Below, one piece after another: positions 52,359 to 61,278 of a stretch of DNA of 64,000 bases. Location: the NCBI GenBank assembly GCA_008690995.1, contig VRMN01000003.1, forward strand, positions 1,612,001-1,676,000, read 5' to 3'. The DNA is from Porphyridium purpureum (Eukaryota > Rhodophyta > Bangiophyceae > Porphyridiales > Porphyridiaceae). Under the pieces are notes generated by a model. The model was not told the DNA's origin, searched no databases, and worked only from the letters and a program-made list of their open reading frames with translations. Every line of letters begins with the position of its first letter. Position 1 is the stretch's first letter. Both the position numbers and the translations under genes were made by a program.

Positions 52359-53213
52359 ATGATGGGGGAGGGAGTGGCGGAGCTCGTCGAGGGCGTCGTG
52401 CGGACCGCGTCCGACTCGGCCGCCGCGGCGGTGTCCGAGTCGCCGCACATTGATGCCACGCGCGCCTTCCACATCTGCCTTTATATCCTGGCAATTGAGG
52501 CGTTTCTCTTCTTCGCCGTGATTTCGCAGACAAAATCTCAGGAACCGGGCGCGCACGGCGGTATTGCTCACAGTTTTGGGTTGCTTTTTCTGTTCCAGTC
52601 GCTGGGCGCTTTGTTCCTGGTGCTCGGATCCCAGTTCTACCAAAAAGTCACCATCTCGTTGTACCTGTCCCTCGTATCCTCCGCAGCGTTTGTCTTTACC
52701 GCAGTGCTGTGCATTCCGGCTGCCGCTTCCATTTGCGTACCCGAGGCACGTCGACGATCGTGGAAGACGGTCGCTGCCCTGGTTTTCCTCGCGTTTGTTG
52801 TATGCGATGCATTCTTCCTGTCGCCAAAGCTCAAGGCAGGAATCGAGATTCCGTTCATTCCCATTTCAGTTCGAAAGCAGATCCTGGGCTCCATCGTCGG
52901 CGGTATCTCCTCCATTTTGCTTTCTTGTCTGATCCGTATGCTACGGTCGCTCAAGGGACGCAACGGCGCGCTGGTCTTGTTTGTGGGCACTCTGCTGGTC
53001 ACCGCGGGAGGTATCGTGTGGGCTCACATGGAGCCGCTGTGCGACGCCAGCACGATCAAGCCGTGGCCCAGCAGCTGCCCGATGCCGCGTACCTTTGACC
53101 ACAATGTGCTGATGGGCGTCATCATTCTTTTCGGAAACATTTTGGCCACCGAAGGCATTCTCCGATTGATGGCGGCAGGTGCGGGCACGGAGGGTTACGT
53201 TGTGATTGAATAG
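52359..53213 (+). CDS. Multi-span membrane protein of unknown function
   Basis: Protein of 284 residues starting at the double ATG at 52359. I do not recognise the family. A soluble N terminus of about 40 residues is followed by some seven hydrophobic segments. These include ICLYILAIEAFLFFAVIS, SFGLLFLFQSLGALFLVLG, LYLSLVSSAAFVFTAVLC, TVAALVFLAFVVCDAFFL, ILGSIVGGISSILLSCLI, ALVLFVGTLLVTAGGIVW and VLMGVIILFGNILATEGIL. Basic residues sit between spans, and the loop before the last span has two cysteines about ten residues apart (LCDASTIK...SCPMPRTF) that could pair. The even hydrophobic pattern and length suggest a real integral membrane protein. Location and substrate cannot be stated. Confidence 0.75.
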   Translation: MMGEGVAELVEGVVRTASDSAAAAVSESPHIDATRAFHICLYILAIEAFLFFAVISQTKSQEPGAHGGIAHSFGLLFLFQSLGALFLVLGSQFYQKVTISLYLSLVSSAAFVFTAVLCIPAAASICVPEARRRSWKTVAALVFLAFVVCDAFFLSPKLKAGIEIPFIPISVRKQILGSIVGGISSILLSCLIRMLRSLKGRNGALVLFVGTLLVTAGGIVWAHMEPLCDASTIKPWPSSCPMPRTFDHNVLMGVIILFGNILATEGILRLMAAGAGTEGYVVIE

Positions 53214-53367
53214 TTGCGGCATCTGAGGTCCGTGCTTGCTGATCCTCTTCTTGCTCTATTTGTTTTCCTCTTAATGCGTCGGTCGCTGTTGCCTCTGCAC
53301 GTGGTCCGGTTGCTGCTGTATGTTTAGACATGATCGCCATGTCGTCACACGTCGGAAAGGGTCAAAG

Positions 53368-53376
53368 TATATAAAG
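53368..53376 (+). promoter_or_regulatory. TATA box of the PHD-finger gene
   Basis: TATATAAAG about 110 bp before the ATG at 53486, a good match to the TATA consensus. Confidence 0.45.
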
Positions 53377-53485
53377 GACGCTGCTCGCACCAGTATGTTA
53401 TAACGAAAAACCGTGCGCAAAATACAATGTCTCAGCCACACCGCCGCGACGCCTCTTTGTGGCAAGCGTCTTTGGCCCTTCCCAC

Positions 53486-54373
53486 ATGGTCCAAGTTTTC
53501 TGGAAGAGACTGCTGAGACGGGCTTTGAATGGCGGTCTCTGGTTAAGTGGCATTGCTTTTATCTGTCGTGCATTAACAATGTGCGAGAAGTCGTTCAGAA
53601 CGCAGTTATGCGCTTTGTGTCGCACCCATGCCCGGCGAACGCGCGTGCGGTGGTATGACGGGAAGAGCTGCCACGTTGCATGCTTGAGACGGGGTTTGCT
53701 CGAGCTTCGGAACGATATGCTCCATGGCACGGACGACGAGTACAAGTGTGCGATTTGCGGGCTCAAGTCACCATCGTGCATCATTGCTTGTGATTCTGCA
53801 GGTTGTGCCGCGAGAATGCATCTGTCCTGCGCTCCCAGCGGCAACCAGCACGTGCAGAAGAACGGCACCTTGAGCGTGGTTTGCCCCCGCCATAGTGGAT
53901 CAACGGACACCTCGTGTCCACTTTTGCTTACGCCGGAGCATTCACGACAAAACCAATCGTTCTCGGGCTCTGAGGATGCGGCAAACCGAGTGTCGGACAT
54001 TGACCTACCCACGACCCATGGAGTGCGGTTGCCAACTGCAGGTCACCGTGCAGGAAAAGGCCAGCGCCAGACACGGCGCATGAACAAGGGCGCGCAGCAT
54101 TCAAGGTCGGCTGTTCGCACAGGTGCTCATAAGGATGAAAAGGCGCAGCACTCGGCACTTGCGACCGACATGGAGCTGCTCCGTAAAGCCGCCTCGACTG
54201 CCTCCACAGGCGTATCCGCCGTGCTCATCGATCGTCCAGAGCTTGACGTACTGCTGAGCCTCCCTGCGTCCTTCTTGTGCGACCCGCAACTGAACTGGAC
54301 CGTTTTATTCTCGCAGACGCTACGGACGGGCTACATGCGCAAGCGACGCGAAATGTCCTGGGGGAAAGTATGA
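53486..54373 (+). CDS. Extended-PHD (zf-HC5HC2H-like) zinc-finger protein
   Basis: Predicted nuclear zinc-binding protein of 295 residues. The N-terminal half has a Cys/His series like an extended PHD finger. It starts CALCRTHARRTRVRW, with HVACLRRGLLE, then YKCAICGLKSPSCIIACDS, CAARMHLSC and a closing VVCPRHS. This C4..H..C..H layout recalls ePHD modules of JADE, BRPF and MLL proteins, but no partner PHD or reader domain follows. The C-terminal half is Arg/Lys/Ser-rich. An upstream ATG at 53427 in another frame opens a short overlapping reading frame that could reduce translation. The start is uncertain because a spliced upstream exon cannot be excluded. Confidence 0.65.
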   Translation: MVQVFWKRLLRRALNGGLWLSGIAFICRALTMCEKSFRTQLCALCRTHARRTRVRWYDGKSCHVACLRRGLLELRNDMLHGTDDEYKCAICGLKSPSCIIACDSAGCAARMHLSCAPSGNQHVQKNGTLSVVCPRHSGSTDTSCPLLLTPEHSRQNQSFSGSEDAANRVSDIDLPTTHGVRLPTAGHRAGKGQRQTRRMNKGAQHSRSAVRTGAHKDEKAQHSALATDMELLRKAASTASTGVSAVLIDRPELDVLLSLPASFLCDPQLNWTVLFSQTLRTGYMRKRREMSWGKV

Positions 54374-54492
54374 TGAGCGCTCGGCAATCCGCAAGAGGTC
54401 CAATAAGACGCGTGTAATAACCACATGCCGCTCGTGCCCGCATCTTCTTGCGGTATAATATAATTCTTGTGTGCTTGCGTTTGGGGGCGCGC

Positions 54493-54893
54493 CTACGCCT
54501 TGGCATGCTTCGCAGCCTCCTGGTCCGCAATGTCAGCCTCCCAAAGCCGATTGTCGCGAGCGTGCAAGTTGCGAGTGAATTGGTCCTTGCCCACTTTTCT
54601 CGGCTGCACTCGGCGACAAAAACCAAAACGGCGCACCAACAACGTGAAGCGCAGACAAACCCGTTGTCATCCAAGTAAAACACCGAAACATCTGGTCAAT
54701 ACCTCATCCATCCGTGAGTCCACCACCGGGCGGCAACAAGATGTTGCCGTGGCCGGCGCTTGTAGCGCAGTCAACGAGACACAGGACTTACCTTTCCGAA
54801 AAACGCCATCGTGAGTTGGTACTGCAGAATCGGGACGGTGCCCAGCGCCACCACCACGATCCCCATCGGGATTGTCGCTTGCAACCACCCCAT
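54493..54893 (-). CDS. NDUFA1: Complex I subunit NDUFA1 (MWFE), two exons
   Basis: Small membrane subunit of mitochondrial NADH:ubiquinone oxidoreductase, 70 residues. Exon 1 (54893-54792) encodes MGWLQATIPMGIVVVALG and a single membrane span ending AFFGK. The donor GTAAGT is perfect. The 188-nt intron (54791-54604) ends in GTGCAG. Exon 2 (54603-54493) continues PRKVGKDQFTRNLHARDNRL and stops at a TAG. The GKP-K-G-D-F...RD layout and the length match plant and animal NDUFA1 (for example GRPKH-G-DEW-ERRD in plants). No other reading explains both the span and the splice signals. The gene would be missed by any single-frame search. Confidence 0.85.
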
Positions 54894-55483
54894 CTCCACT
54901 CACTCGCGCCAGGTAGACACCCCCTCTCTACGCCCAGCTCCGCTTTCGCTTTCCACGTCTCTTCTGGACGCCGCTTTCCGACCCGCAACCGTGTCCCCAC
55001 CACTTCTCGCCACCAAGCCTCACACCCTTTCCGTCCCATCTGCTTCTCTCAACCTCCTTCGACCGGTTCACGGACAACTCACAAAACCCATCGTGTGACA
55101 GTTAAACATAACATTAATTAACATTTTCTAAACTGTCTGTCAAAACACTTATGTTTTACTATCCCTGCCTGCCTCCCTCTCTTCTAGCGGCAAGTGTGCA
55201 AACCAGAACAAGGTACAGCAGAACAAAGTACAGCATCAAGAGGTACAGTGAGAAGGGGTACAGTGGGTTTTGACCTGACCGTCCAATCCAATAAAACGGG
55301 CACCGTTTGATAGAACAAGCAAGCGGGCGTTGGTTGAATGGTTGATAGTGTGCGCCGGCTACTCCTGTGAGTGTGTGGGTGTGGATGGAAGGGAAGAGAC
55401 AGAGAGAGGGAGAGAGAGGGGAGAGGAGGGTGGGACAGAGACCGACGGAAGCACGTGCGTGGACGTGAGCGCGGAGCAAGGCG
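54894..55483. other. Divergent promoter region, NDUFA1 and ABHD13-like gene
   Basis: 590 bp holding a cluster of four GTACAG elements at 55212-55264 and a GA-rich run at about 55394-55440. No gene seen. Confidence 0.55.
55212..55264 (+). promoter_or_regulatory. Cluster of four GTACAG elements
   Basis: GTACAGC twice and GTACAGT twice, spaced 13-17 bp, about 220-270 bp before the ABHD13-like ATG and some 320-370 bp before the NDUFA1 ATG on the other strand. The same word recurs in many other gaps of the window. Confidence 0.45.
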
Positions 55484-56980
55484 ATGGCGTGGTGCGTGCG
55501 TGCGCTTCCGGCGTTTGCAGCCGCGTCTGGCGGGACGCAGGATGTGTGGCTCGGAAGCGCTCCATCGGTCACGAAGCATGACGATCGCGCCGGCGCATGT
55601 GCGTTGCGCGCGTTCCCGCGCGTCTGCGCTAGGACATTGGCGTCTTCGTCTGTGCTGCATGCACCAGGACACTTGAGACGCGCGCGTACACATCATATAT
55701 TAGACAGGAAGAGGCCACAGGTTGTCTGCTGTGTTGAGGCCAACGCGACGAGCGAAAATGGAAACGATGCAAAGGCTCTAGGCAAGCCCGTCAAGAAGAA
55801 GCGAGTGCGTTCAAAGCTCAAGACAGAATTGCTCAAGCAGCGGCTACAGCAGCGCCGGAAAAAGGAAGGCCGTGGGATGAAAATCGCGCTGGGTTCGGCC
55901 CTGGTCGCGGCGTTGGTCGGGCTGCCTCTCACCTTAACGCTGCATCGGCAGAATGAGGCGCATATGCAAGCGCGCCAAGCTGAGTTCGAAAAGCTCATGC
56001 AAGCGCCAGGAGGACACGCTCAGAAGACGCTCGATCAAGCCCGCAGTGATCCGGTCAGGACTGAACAGGGCAGAAGCGTTCGACGAAAGCTGCTCAAAGT
56101 GTCGCTGATTCTGTCCGGAAGCACAATGGGTGCGCTCGCCGTGACTCTTTTGGTGCTGATAGCAATCCAAGACAAGCTCGTGTACAAGCCCTCTGCGGTA
56201 AGCAAGGGCACGCCGAAGCAGTATGGGATGAACTATTACGATGATGTCGCCTTCGCGACGCGCGACGATGTGCAGATCTGTGGGTGGTTGGTGCGCGTCT
56301 CAGATGACCCAGCTGTGTATGGCTCGGTACCCACGATGCTGTACTTTCATGGCAGAGACAAGAATGCCAGTTTTCGATTGAAGAAAATCAAGTCGCTAAT
56401 GGACACCGTGAATGCCAACGTGCTCCTAGTCTCGTACCGAGGATTCGGCAATTCGAGCGGAAAGCCAACCGAAAAGGGAATGCGTATTGACGCACAGACG
56501 GCGATGAAGTACATCCAGACGCGCAACGATCTGGACCTGAATAACTTGTGGGTATATGGTGAATCGCTCGGCGGTGCGGTTGCGGTCGACTTTGCGCACG
56601 AATTTCAGCAGCAGCTCCGCGGATTGATTCTCGAAAACACATTCACATCACTCTTGGACATGATCAATCGCGTACATCCGGTGCTCACGCCCGTTCGCGC
56701 TCTTTCTCGCAACCGCTGGAGAAGTGATTTAAGAATGCCGAGCATTCGGCTTCCGGTTTTGTTTCTCAGTGGACTCCGAGACGCTTTCATTCCGCCCGTC
56801 ATGATGAAGAACCTTTATGAACTCTCGTCAAATAGTGTCAAGAGAAAATTTGTGGAGTTTCCAGGTGGCACGCACAATCGAACGTGGATGGCAAAGAACT
56901 TTTTCGAAGAAGTCAACAGCTTTGTGCAGAACGTGACTGAGGTGGCGCCTGAAAGAGAAACGACGGCCCGAAACTTGTAA
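55484..56980 (+). CDS. ABHD13/BEM46-like alpha/beta hydrolase, membrane-anchored
   Basis: Serine hydrolase of 498 residues. The C-terminal catalytic domain reads TMLYFHGRDKNASFRL, LLVSYRGFGNSSGKPTEKG and VYGESLGGAVAVD (nucleophile Ser361). SGLRDAFIPPVMMKNLYEL carries acid Asp433, and FPGGTHNRTW carries His464. These match animal ABHD13 and fungal BEM46 almost word for word. Compared with them, the N terminus is about 200 residues longer, with a possible targeting leader, a Lys/Arg-rich stretch and two hydrophobic segments (near 132-152 and 203-228). Targeting to a plastid or the ER membrane is inference. The substrate is unknown; depalmitoylase activity is reported for some relatives. Confidence 0.9.
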   Translation: MAWCVRALPAFAAASGGTQDVWLGSAPSVTKHDDRAGACALRAFPRVCARTLASSSVLHAPGHLRRARTHHILDRKRPQVVCCVEANATSENGNDAKALGKPVKKKRVRSKLKTELLKQRLQQRRKKEGRGMKIALGSALVAALVGLPLTLTLHRQNEAHMQARQAEFEKLMQAPGGHAQKTLDQARSDPVRTEQGRSVRRKLLKVSLILSGSTMGALAVTLLVLIAIQDKLVYKPSAVSKGTPKQYGMNYYDDVAFATRDDVQICGWLVRVSDDPAVYGSVPTMLYFHGRDKNASFRLKKIKSLMDTVNANVLLVSYRGFGNSSGKPTEKGMRIDAQTAMKYIQTRNDLDLNNLWVYGESLGGAVAVDFAHEFQQQLRGLILENTFTSLLDMINRVHPVLTPVRALSRNRWRSDLRMPSIRLPVLFLSGLRDAFIPPVMMKNLYELSSNSVKRKFVEFPGGTHNRTWMAKNFFEEVNSFVQNVTEVAPERETTARNL

Positions 56981-57326
56981 ATTCCCGACGTGTGTTCTGC
57001 AGGCAGAATTTGTTTGTTTGAGAACTCCACCATCAGCGTGAGTTGAGCACGTACGAAAGTACATGACCGGGAGACGGTCCGTTAAATGAAGAGTATGTCA
57101 TGTCGTAGCGTGGTAGAAGCAGCATCGCGCGTGAATGTGAGGATGCACGCTTGTGCATCGCTTGTAGCAGAGCTAGAGCAAAGGTGAGTGCGAGACGTGC
57201 CGTCAGCGTAGAAGCAGTATATTTACTAGACACAGCATCAGACCAGGTATACGTTCCCAATGAGGTACAACTACTCAAGCAGGCGTAGACCTGCGATTCA
57301 TAAAGACAAAGCAAGGTTCCGATTTG
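56981..57326. other. Convergent intergenic gap
   Basis: 3' flanks of the ABHD13-like and malectin genes. Nothing else seen. Confidence 0.55.
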
Positions 57327-58310
57327 CTATGCGCCGATCAGTGGTATTACGGACGATTTTGGTTTTTGGAGCGTTTGCCTGACGCAGTATGCAAACCCAT
57401 CTGCAAGGCCCTCTGTTCCGACCACAACTGCTTCGGACCGGAGGAGGCGCTTGCGGCACAGAATGCTTCCCGAGCAGTCGCATGCATATCGCGTCTCGCA
57501 TTGGCTGTATTCACACACGTTCGGAACAGTATCGCCATTGAAGACGTTGAGACATTGCGCCTCTGGCGGCATGGGCGTTCCCACGCAGTGGCACATGTCC
57601 TCGTCATTAATACAAGTTTGGCGTAGCACAGCATCAAACGACGCATCTCGCCTTACGGCTGATACCTTGGGTGTTTGGGATTGATCCACTTTTCCAAACG
57701 CTGCGTTCGGACACGTGTCTGTGGTGGGTAGCGATTTCGCGTTTTGGTTCGCGCTTTTGTGCATGACCAAACCATTCAGCACTGGCGTGAGCTTCTTTGA
57801 CGTGATCGTGATGCGGACGTGGTCCAACACGCGAATGCCCGCGTGTGTCATGACCACACCGGCATTGATTTGATTTCCGGCACGGTGGAAAATGTCGAAA
57901 TCGTCAGACGCGGTCTCGTTCTCGCACGCGCTGATTTGAACGCGAAGAAGGCGCTGACCCGCGGTGTTCACTTTTCGGTAGTTTTCAGCGAACAGAAGCT
58001 TAAGGTCGTATATTCCTGGGTCCAGATTGGGTACAACAAAGTCGAGTGCACCATTCGTGGACGCTCTTTGGCTCCAGTACACCTGGATATCGCCCGTCTT
58101 CAGTTGCTTTGAAGATGCTGGCGGTATTGCCTGGGCAGAGAACAGGAACTTTTCTGGTGTCAGGTACACCACATTCTGGTCACTGTCGAAGCTACCTACC
58201 GATTCTCCTCCAAAATTGATGCGAAGCTCAGATACGGCTTTCACGCGACGGAGCACAGCACACATAATCGCTACCGCACACCAATAAAGCAGGACCATTC
58301 TGCTTCCCAT
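57327..58310 (-). CDS. Secreted malectin-domain protein with Cys-rich module
   Basis: Predicted secreted or ER-luminal glycan-binding protein of 327 residues. A signal peptide follows the ATG at 58310 (MVLLYWCAVAIMCAVL). The malectin/di-glucose-binding fold is visible as LRINFGGESVGSFDSD, QVYWSQRASTNGALDF, PGIYDLKLLFAENYR, DDFDIFHRAGNQINAG and VLNGLVMHKS. A cysteine-rich module follows at about residues 233-284: CINDEDMCHC, PPEAQC, VPNVCEYSQCETR, CDCSG. The same cysteine spacing recurs in the divergent neighbour at 59032-59637. Animal malectin binds glucosylated N-glycans in the ER, and plants put malectin domains in surface receptors. No C-terminal membrane anchor or KDEL-like signal is visible here. 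Confidence 0.8.
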   Translation of the reverse strand: MGSRMVLLYWCAVAIMCAVLRRVKAVSELRINFGGESVGSFDSDQNVVYLTPEKFLFSAQAIPPASSKQLKTGDIQVYWSQRASTNGALDFVVPNLDPGIYDLKLLFAENYRKVNTAGQRLLRVQISACENETASDDFDIFHRAGNQINAGVVMTHAGIRVLDHVRITITSKKLTPVLNGLVMHKSANQNAKSLPTTDTCPNAAFGKVDQSQTPKVSAVRRDASFDAVLRQTCINDEDMCHCVGTPMPPEAQCLNVFNGDTVPNVCEYSQCETRYACDCSGSILCRKRLLRSEAVVVGTEGLADGFAYCVRQTLQKPKSSVIPLIGA

Positions 58311-59031
58311 TCTACTTCATACACTTGAGCTCTGGCCTCTTCTTGGCACCAAATCCAAGGTAGTACCCGCGCACTCCTCACGTGCGCTTTGCTCCCTGTC
58401 CAGCCCGTCCTCAGATATGCTTCCATATATGCGCATATGTGAGTGCGTGCGTGTGTGCGCAACCACTGTTTGACCGACAGCCACTTTCAGGCGTCTCATG
58501 GCGGGCTCAGTTCATCCTGCAGAACCAACGCTGCACCCGGAAAGCGTCAAGTGCTTTGCTCGCAACGCGCCTAACGGAGCACTGTCGCGGCGCATGTCCG
58601 CCAACGGCAGCAATTGAACCGGTTCAAGCCATTTCCTTGCAATGCGAAAATACTTATTAAACTACGCTCTTTTGTTATACGAGTAATGTTTGACCAGAGT
58701 TCAGTTGCACCTTTTCATGTGAAGGCGAGTTCATGTGCCAATCCTCTCAATTGGCAAAGGCAACAAGAGAAGGCAAAGCGAACGCAACGACCGAAGCCAG
58801 CAGGAGAATGCGTGTCACTTCACTTGTCTGACGACCGAGAGCATTGCACATGGCGTGGATAAATGTCATTGTTCAAAGACCTGTCCGTTCGAGCAGGCAG
58901 CGCGCGACAGCTTTGCACCTCTCTTAAGTGTTGGTGGGCGTCGTGCTGAAACGCTGTTGCCGTTTGAGACGACTGGTGGTATCACCGCGAAATCCAGAAG
59001 GGATTGCGATTGTCAGAGAACAGTGTAGAAG
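58311..59031. promoter_or_regulatory. Shared divergent promoter of the two Cys-rich secreted proteins
   Basis: 721 bp between two ATGs pointing apart, so the pair may be co-expressed. ATATATGCGCATAT near 58424-58437 could serve as an AT box for the malectin gene. No other gene is recognised inside. Confidence 0.45.
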
Positions 59032-59637
59032 ATGAAGGTCAGTGTGTGCGTGCTTGTGGTGGGTTTGTCGCTGCTGGCTTATGCAGAGGGATTGTGGGCG
59101 GTGCCGGTGGTCCGGCAGGTGGATTCGGACGCGCAAACAGCAATCCGCCAGCTACGAGGCGGCGCCAACGAGAGGAACGCTGCACATTCGCCACCCTTGC
59201 GTTACGCGATGCGAGAAAACACAATTCGAATCAGTGCTGAGGAAGTGCAGGGCGTCCTCGGCAGCAACATTGCGGATGCGGCGACAAACACCAATTTGAT
59301 CGTGTCAAACCCGTGTCTAGATGACGAAAAATATTGCCAGTGCCGCGAGCTGGCGACGCCCAGTGCCGAGATGTGCTCGCGACCATTCGTAACGTCCACG
59401 TTGCCATCCATTTGCCGCTTCGAGCATTGTGAAACTCACCAGTGCTCGTGCGCGCTGTTTCCCGGCGAGAAGGCGATGTTCTGCTCCAAAGCTGCATGGA
59501 GCACGCACATCATGCTCGGAGACGAAGGGTTTCCGAAGGACACATTTTACTGCACTGCATCTTCTGGATCTTCCTCTGAGAGCGACAGCATGCGAGTATT
59601 TGTCAACTACCTCAGCATGCGAAACCCACATCAATAA
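59032..59637 (+). CDS. Small secreted Cys-rich protein sharing the malectin neighbour's module
   Basis: Protein of 201 residues with a clear signal peptide (MKVSVCVLVVGLSLLAYAEG). I do not recognise the family. From residue 95 a cysteine-rich module reads CLDDEKYCQC, CSRPF, LPSICRFEHCETHQC and then two more cysteines. It matches the C-terminal module of the malectin protein with spacing C-x6-C-x-C-x10-C-x12-C-x4-C-x4(5)-C-x-C. The shared residues include D-E, P before the fourth and fifth Cys, and CET. It lacks the malectin domain. The tail is Ser-rich. An AATAAA follows the stop at once. It is head-to-head with the malectin gene and 61 bp before the CANT1-like gene. Confidence 0.75.
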   Translation: MKVSVCVLVVGLSLLAYAEGLWAVPVVRQVDSDAQTAIRQLRGGANERNAAHSPPLRYAMRENTIRISAEEVQGVLGSNIADAATNTNLIVSNPCLDDEKYCQCRELATPSAEMCSRPFVTSTLPSICRFEHCETHQCSCALFPGEKAMFCSKAAWSTHIMLGDEGFPKDTFYCTASSGSSSESDSMRVFVNYLSMRNPHQ

Positions 59638-59698
59638 AATGACACGCGTCGATCGAAAGGAGCTAAGCGCTCATGGAGCCAAGCAACTGTGACAAGTG

Positions 59699-61123
59699 AT
59701 GGTACTGGCGGCATCCTACGGTGCGCACGCGCGGAGCGGCGGGACCCCGACCAAAACGACGAAAGGAATGGCGCCGCCAGTGCATACATTGCGGCAGCTG
59801 CAGGCGCGATTCCGCGCGATTCCGAACAAACGGCGGCACGCGATGGTGCTGACAATAGCGCTTTGCGTGTTCAGTACCGCGCTGGTGCTCTACATCTCAG
59901 CGCATCGCGGCGCAGGGCTCAGCGTGAGCCTGCACGAATCGTCCAAGTCACCGACTGACGGCCGTCGCCATCTCCAGCTCGAGTTTACTTGGAAAGGGTT
60001 TGGATGGGCCCCTCGAACGCACGCACTCTCGCAGGAGCGTGCGGCGGCGTACGCGTTCTGCGTCGTGACAGATCAGGACAAGGCGTCACGCAAGAAGGAA
60101 ACTCCATCAAAGTCGCTGCCCAAACGATGGGTTGCATACTTTCGGCGTGGTGTGCTTGAGTTCCGAGGGAGTCGCTTCGGATTGACAACGAAGAACGGCT
60201 CGGACGCTCTTGACGAAAGAAGAACACGCGGTCTCCACATAAGAATCCGGTGGATTGACCCAGAGCCAGGCGTTGAGTTGTGGAGCAGGATAAACGAAGA
60301 CGGGCGAGGCATGGAGCTGTCCGAGTTGCTCTTTTTCGACAATCGGCTGCTCAGTCCGGATGATCGCACGGGGGTAATTTATGAGATTGTCTCGTACTCG
60401 GCGGGTGCTGATGAGCTCAGGCGCCTTACTGGCACCGCACCGTCTCGCCCTGCCGCTGCTCCGTTCGTGGCGCCTCGCATGGTGCTGCCAGATGGCGATG
60501 GAAACACTGCCAAAGGTTTCAAGGGCGAGTGGATGGTCGTCAAAGACGGCGAGATGGTGGTGGGCGGCCACGGAAAAGAATTCACGAGCCCGTACAATGG
60601 AACGGATATTCAGAACTATAATCCCATGTGGGTCAAAGTGGTTGATTCGAGCGGCGGTATTACACACGTAGACTGGAAAGACATTTACAACAAGCTTCGG
60701 CACGAGGTCGGAGCGGACTTTCCCGGATACTTGATCCATGAAGCAGTGCTCTGGAGCGCGCTGCGCCGGGAATGGGTATTCTTGCCGCGGCGATTCTCAA
60801 CCGAGCCGTATAGAGAGGATTTGAATGAGCGCAAGGGGTGGAATCGCGCGCTGATTGTCGACGAGGACTTCACCGAAATTCGCACGGTTGAAATCCAGCT
60901 GCCGGAGATTCCCGAGCGTGGTTTCTCGAGCGCCAAATTTGTACCGGGCTCGGATGATTCGCTTGTGCTCGCCATTCGCACAACAGAAAACGAGGGTATT
61001 TCGGAGGTGTCGAGTTATATGAGCGTCGTGTCCATTCTGACAGGCGCCGTGGTCATGCCCGAAACTATCGTTGGTGATGTCAAGTATGAGGGGCTGGAAT
61101 TCTTCCCTCTGGAGCCTTCATGA
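59699..61123 (+). CDS. CANT1: CANT1-type calcium-dependent nucleotidase (apyrase)
   Basis: Nucleoside diphosphatase of 474 residues. In animals it acts in the ER and Golgi and hydrolyses UDP and GDP left by glycosyltransferases. A type II signal anchor lies near residues 50-68 (MVLTIALCVFSTALVLY). The family words are all present: LLSPDDRTGVIYEI, VLPDGDG, KGFKGEWMVVKDGEMVVGG, GKEFTSP, PMWVKVV, PGYLIHEAVLWS, FLPRRFSTEPY and GFSSAKFVPG, ending in KYEGLEFF. Acidic residues for calcium binding are kept. The start at 59699 is the first ATG of the frame; in-frame ATGs further on (such as 59768) are alternatives. The role fits glycosylation next to a lectin-like protein. Confidence 0.94.
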   Translation: MVLAASYGAHARSGGTPTKTTKGMAPPVHTLRQLQARFRAIPNKRRHAMVLTIALCVFSTALVLYISAHRGAGLSVSLHESSKSPTDGRRHLQLEFTWKGFGWAPRTHALSQERAAAYAFCVVTDQDKASRKKETPSKSLPKRWVAYFRRGVLEFRGSRFGLTTKNGSDALDERRTRGLHIRIRWIDPEPGVELWSRINEDGRGMELSELLFFDNRLLSPDDRTGVIYEIVSYSAGADELRRLTGTAPSRPAAAPFVAPRMVLPDGDGNTAKGFKGEWMVVKDGEMVVGGHGKEFTSPYNGTDIQNYNPMWVKVVDSSGGITHVDWKDIYNKLRHEVGADFPGYLIHEAVLWSALRREWVFLPRRFSTEPYREDLNERKGWNRALIVDEDFTEIRTVEIQLPEIPERGFSSAKFVPGSDDSLVLAIRTTENEGISEVSSYMSVVSILTGAVVMPETIVGDVKYEGLEFFPLEPS

Positions 61124-61214
61124 CGCCCAGTTACGCTCGTCGCGAAAGGATTTCGGTCGTGCTTCGAATCTTGGTATTTATGTAGAGTACATGACGACAC
61201 GGTCAAACAGCGCC

Positions 61215-61232
61215 AAAAAAAAAAAAAAAAAA
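61215..61232 (+). repeat. Poly-A run in a convergent gap
   Basis: 18 consecutive A between the CANT1 stop and the DGD1 stop. Confidence 0.9.
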
Positions 61233-61278
61233 GTTTGGACAGAGTCATGGAAGCAGCTAGAATAAAAAGTTACATCGC

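Noticed and set aside
51742-52533. 263-codon minus frame with Pro/Arg-rich product
   Set aside because: Includes translated TG repeat (His/Thr run) and lies antisense to the 5' end of the membrane-protein gene.
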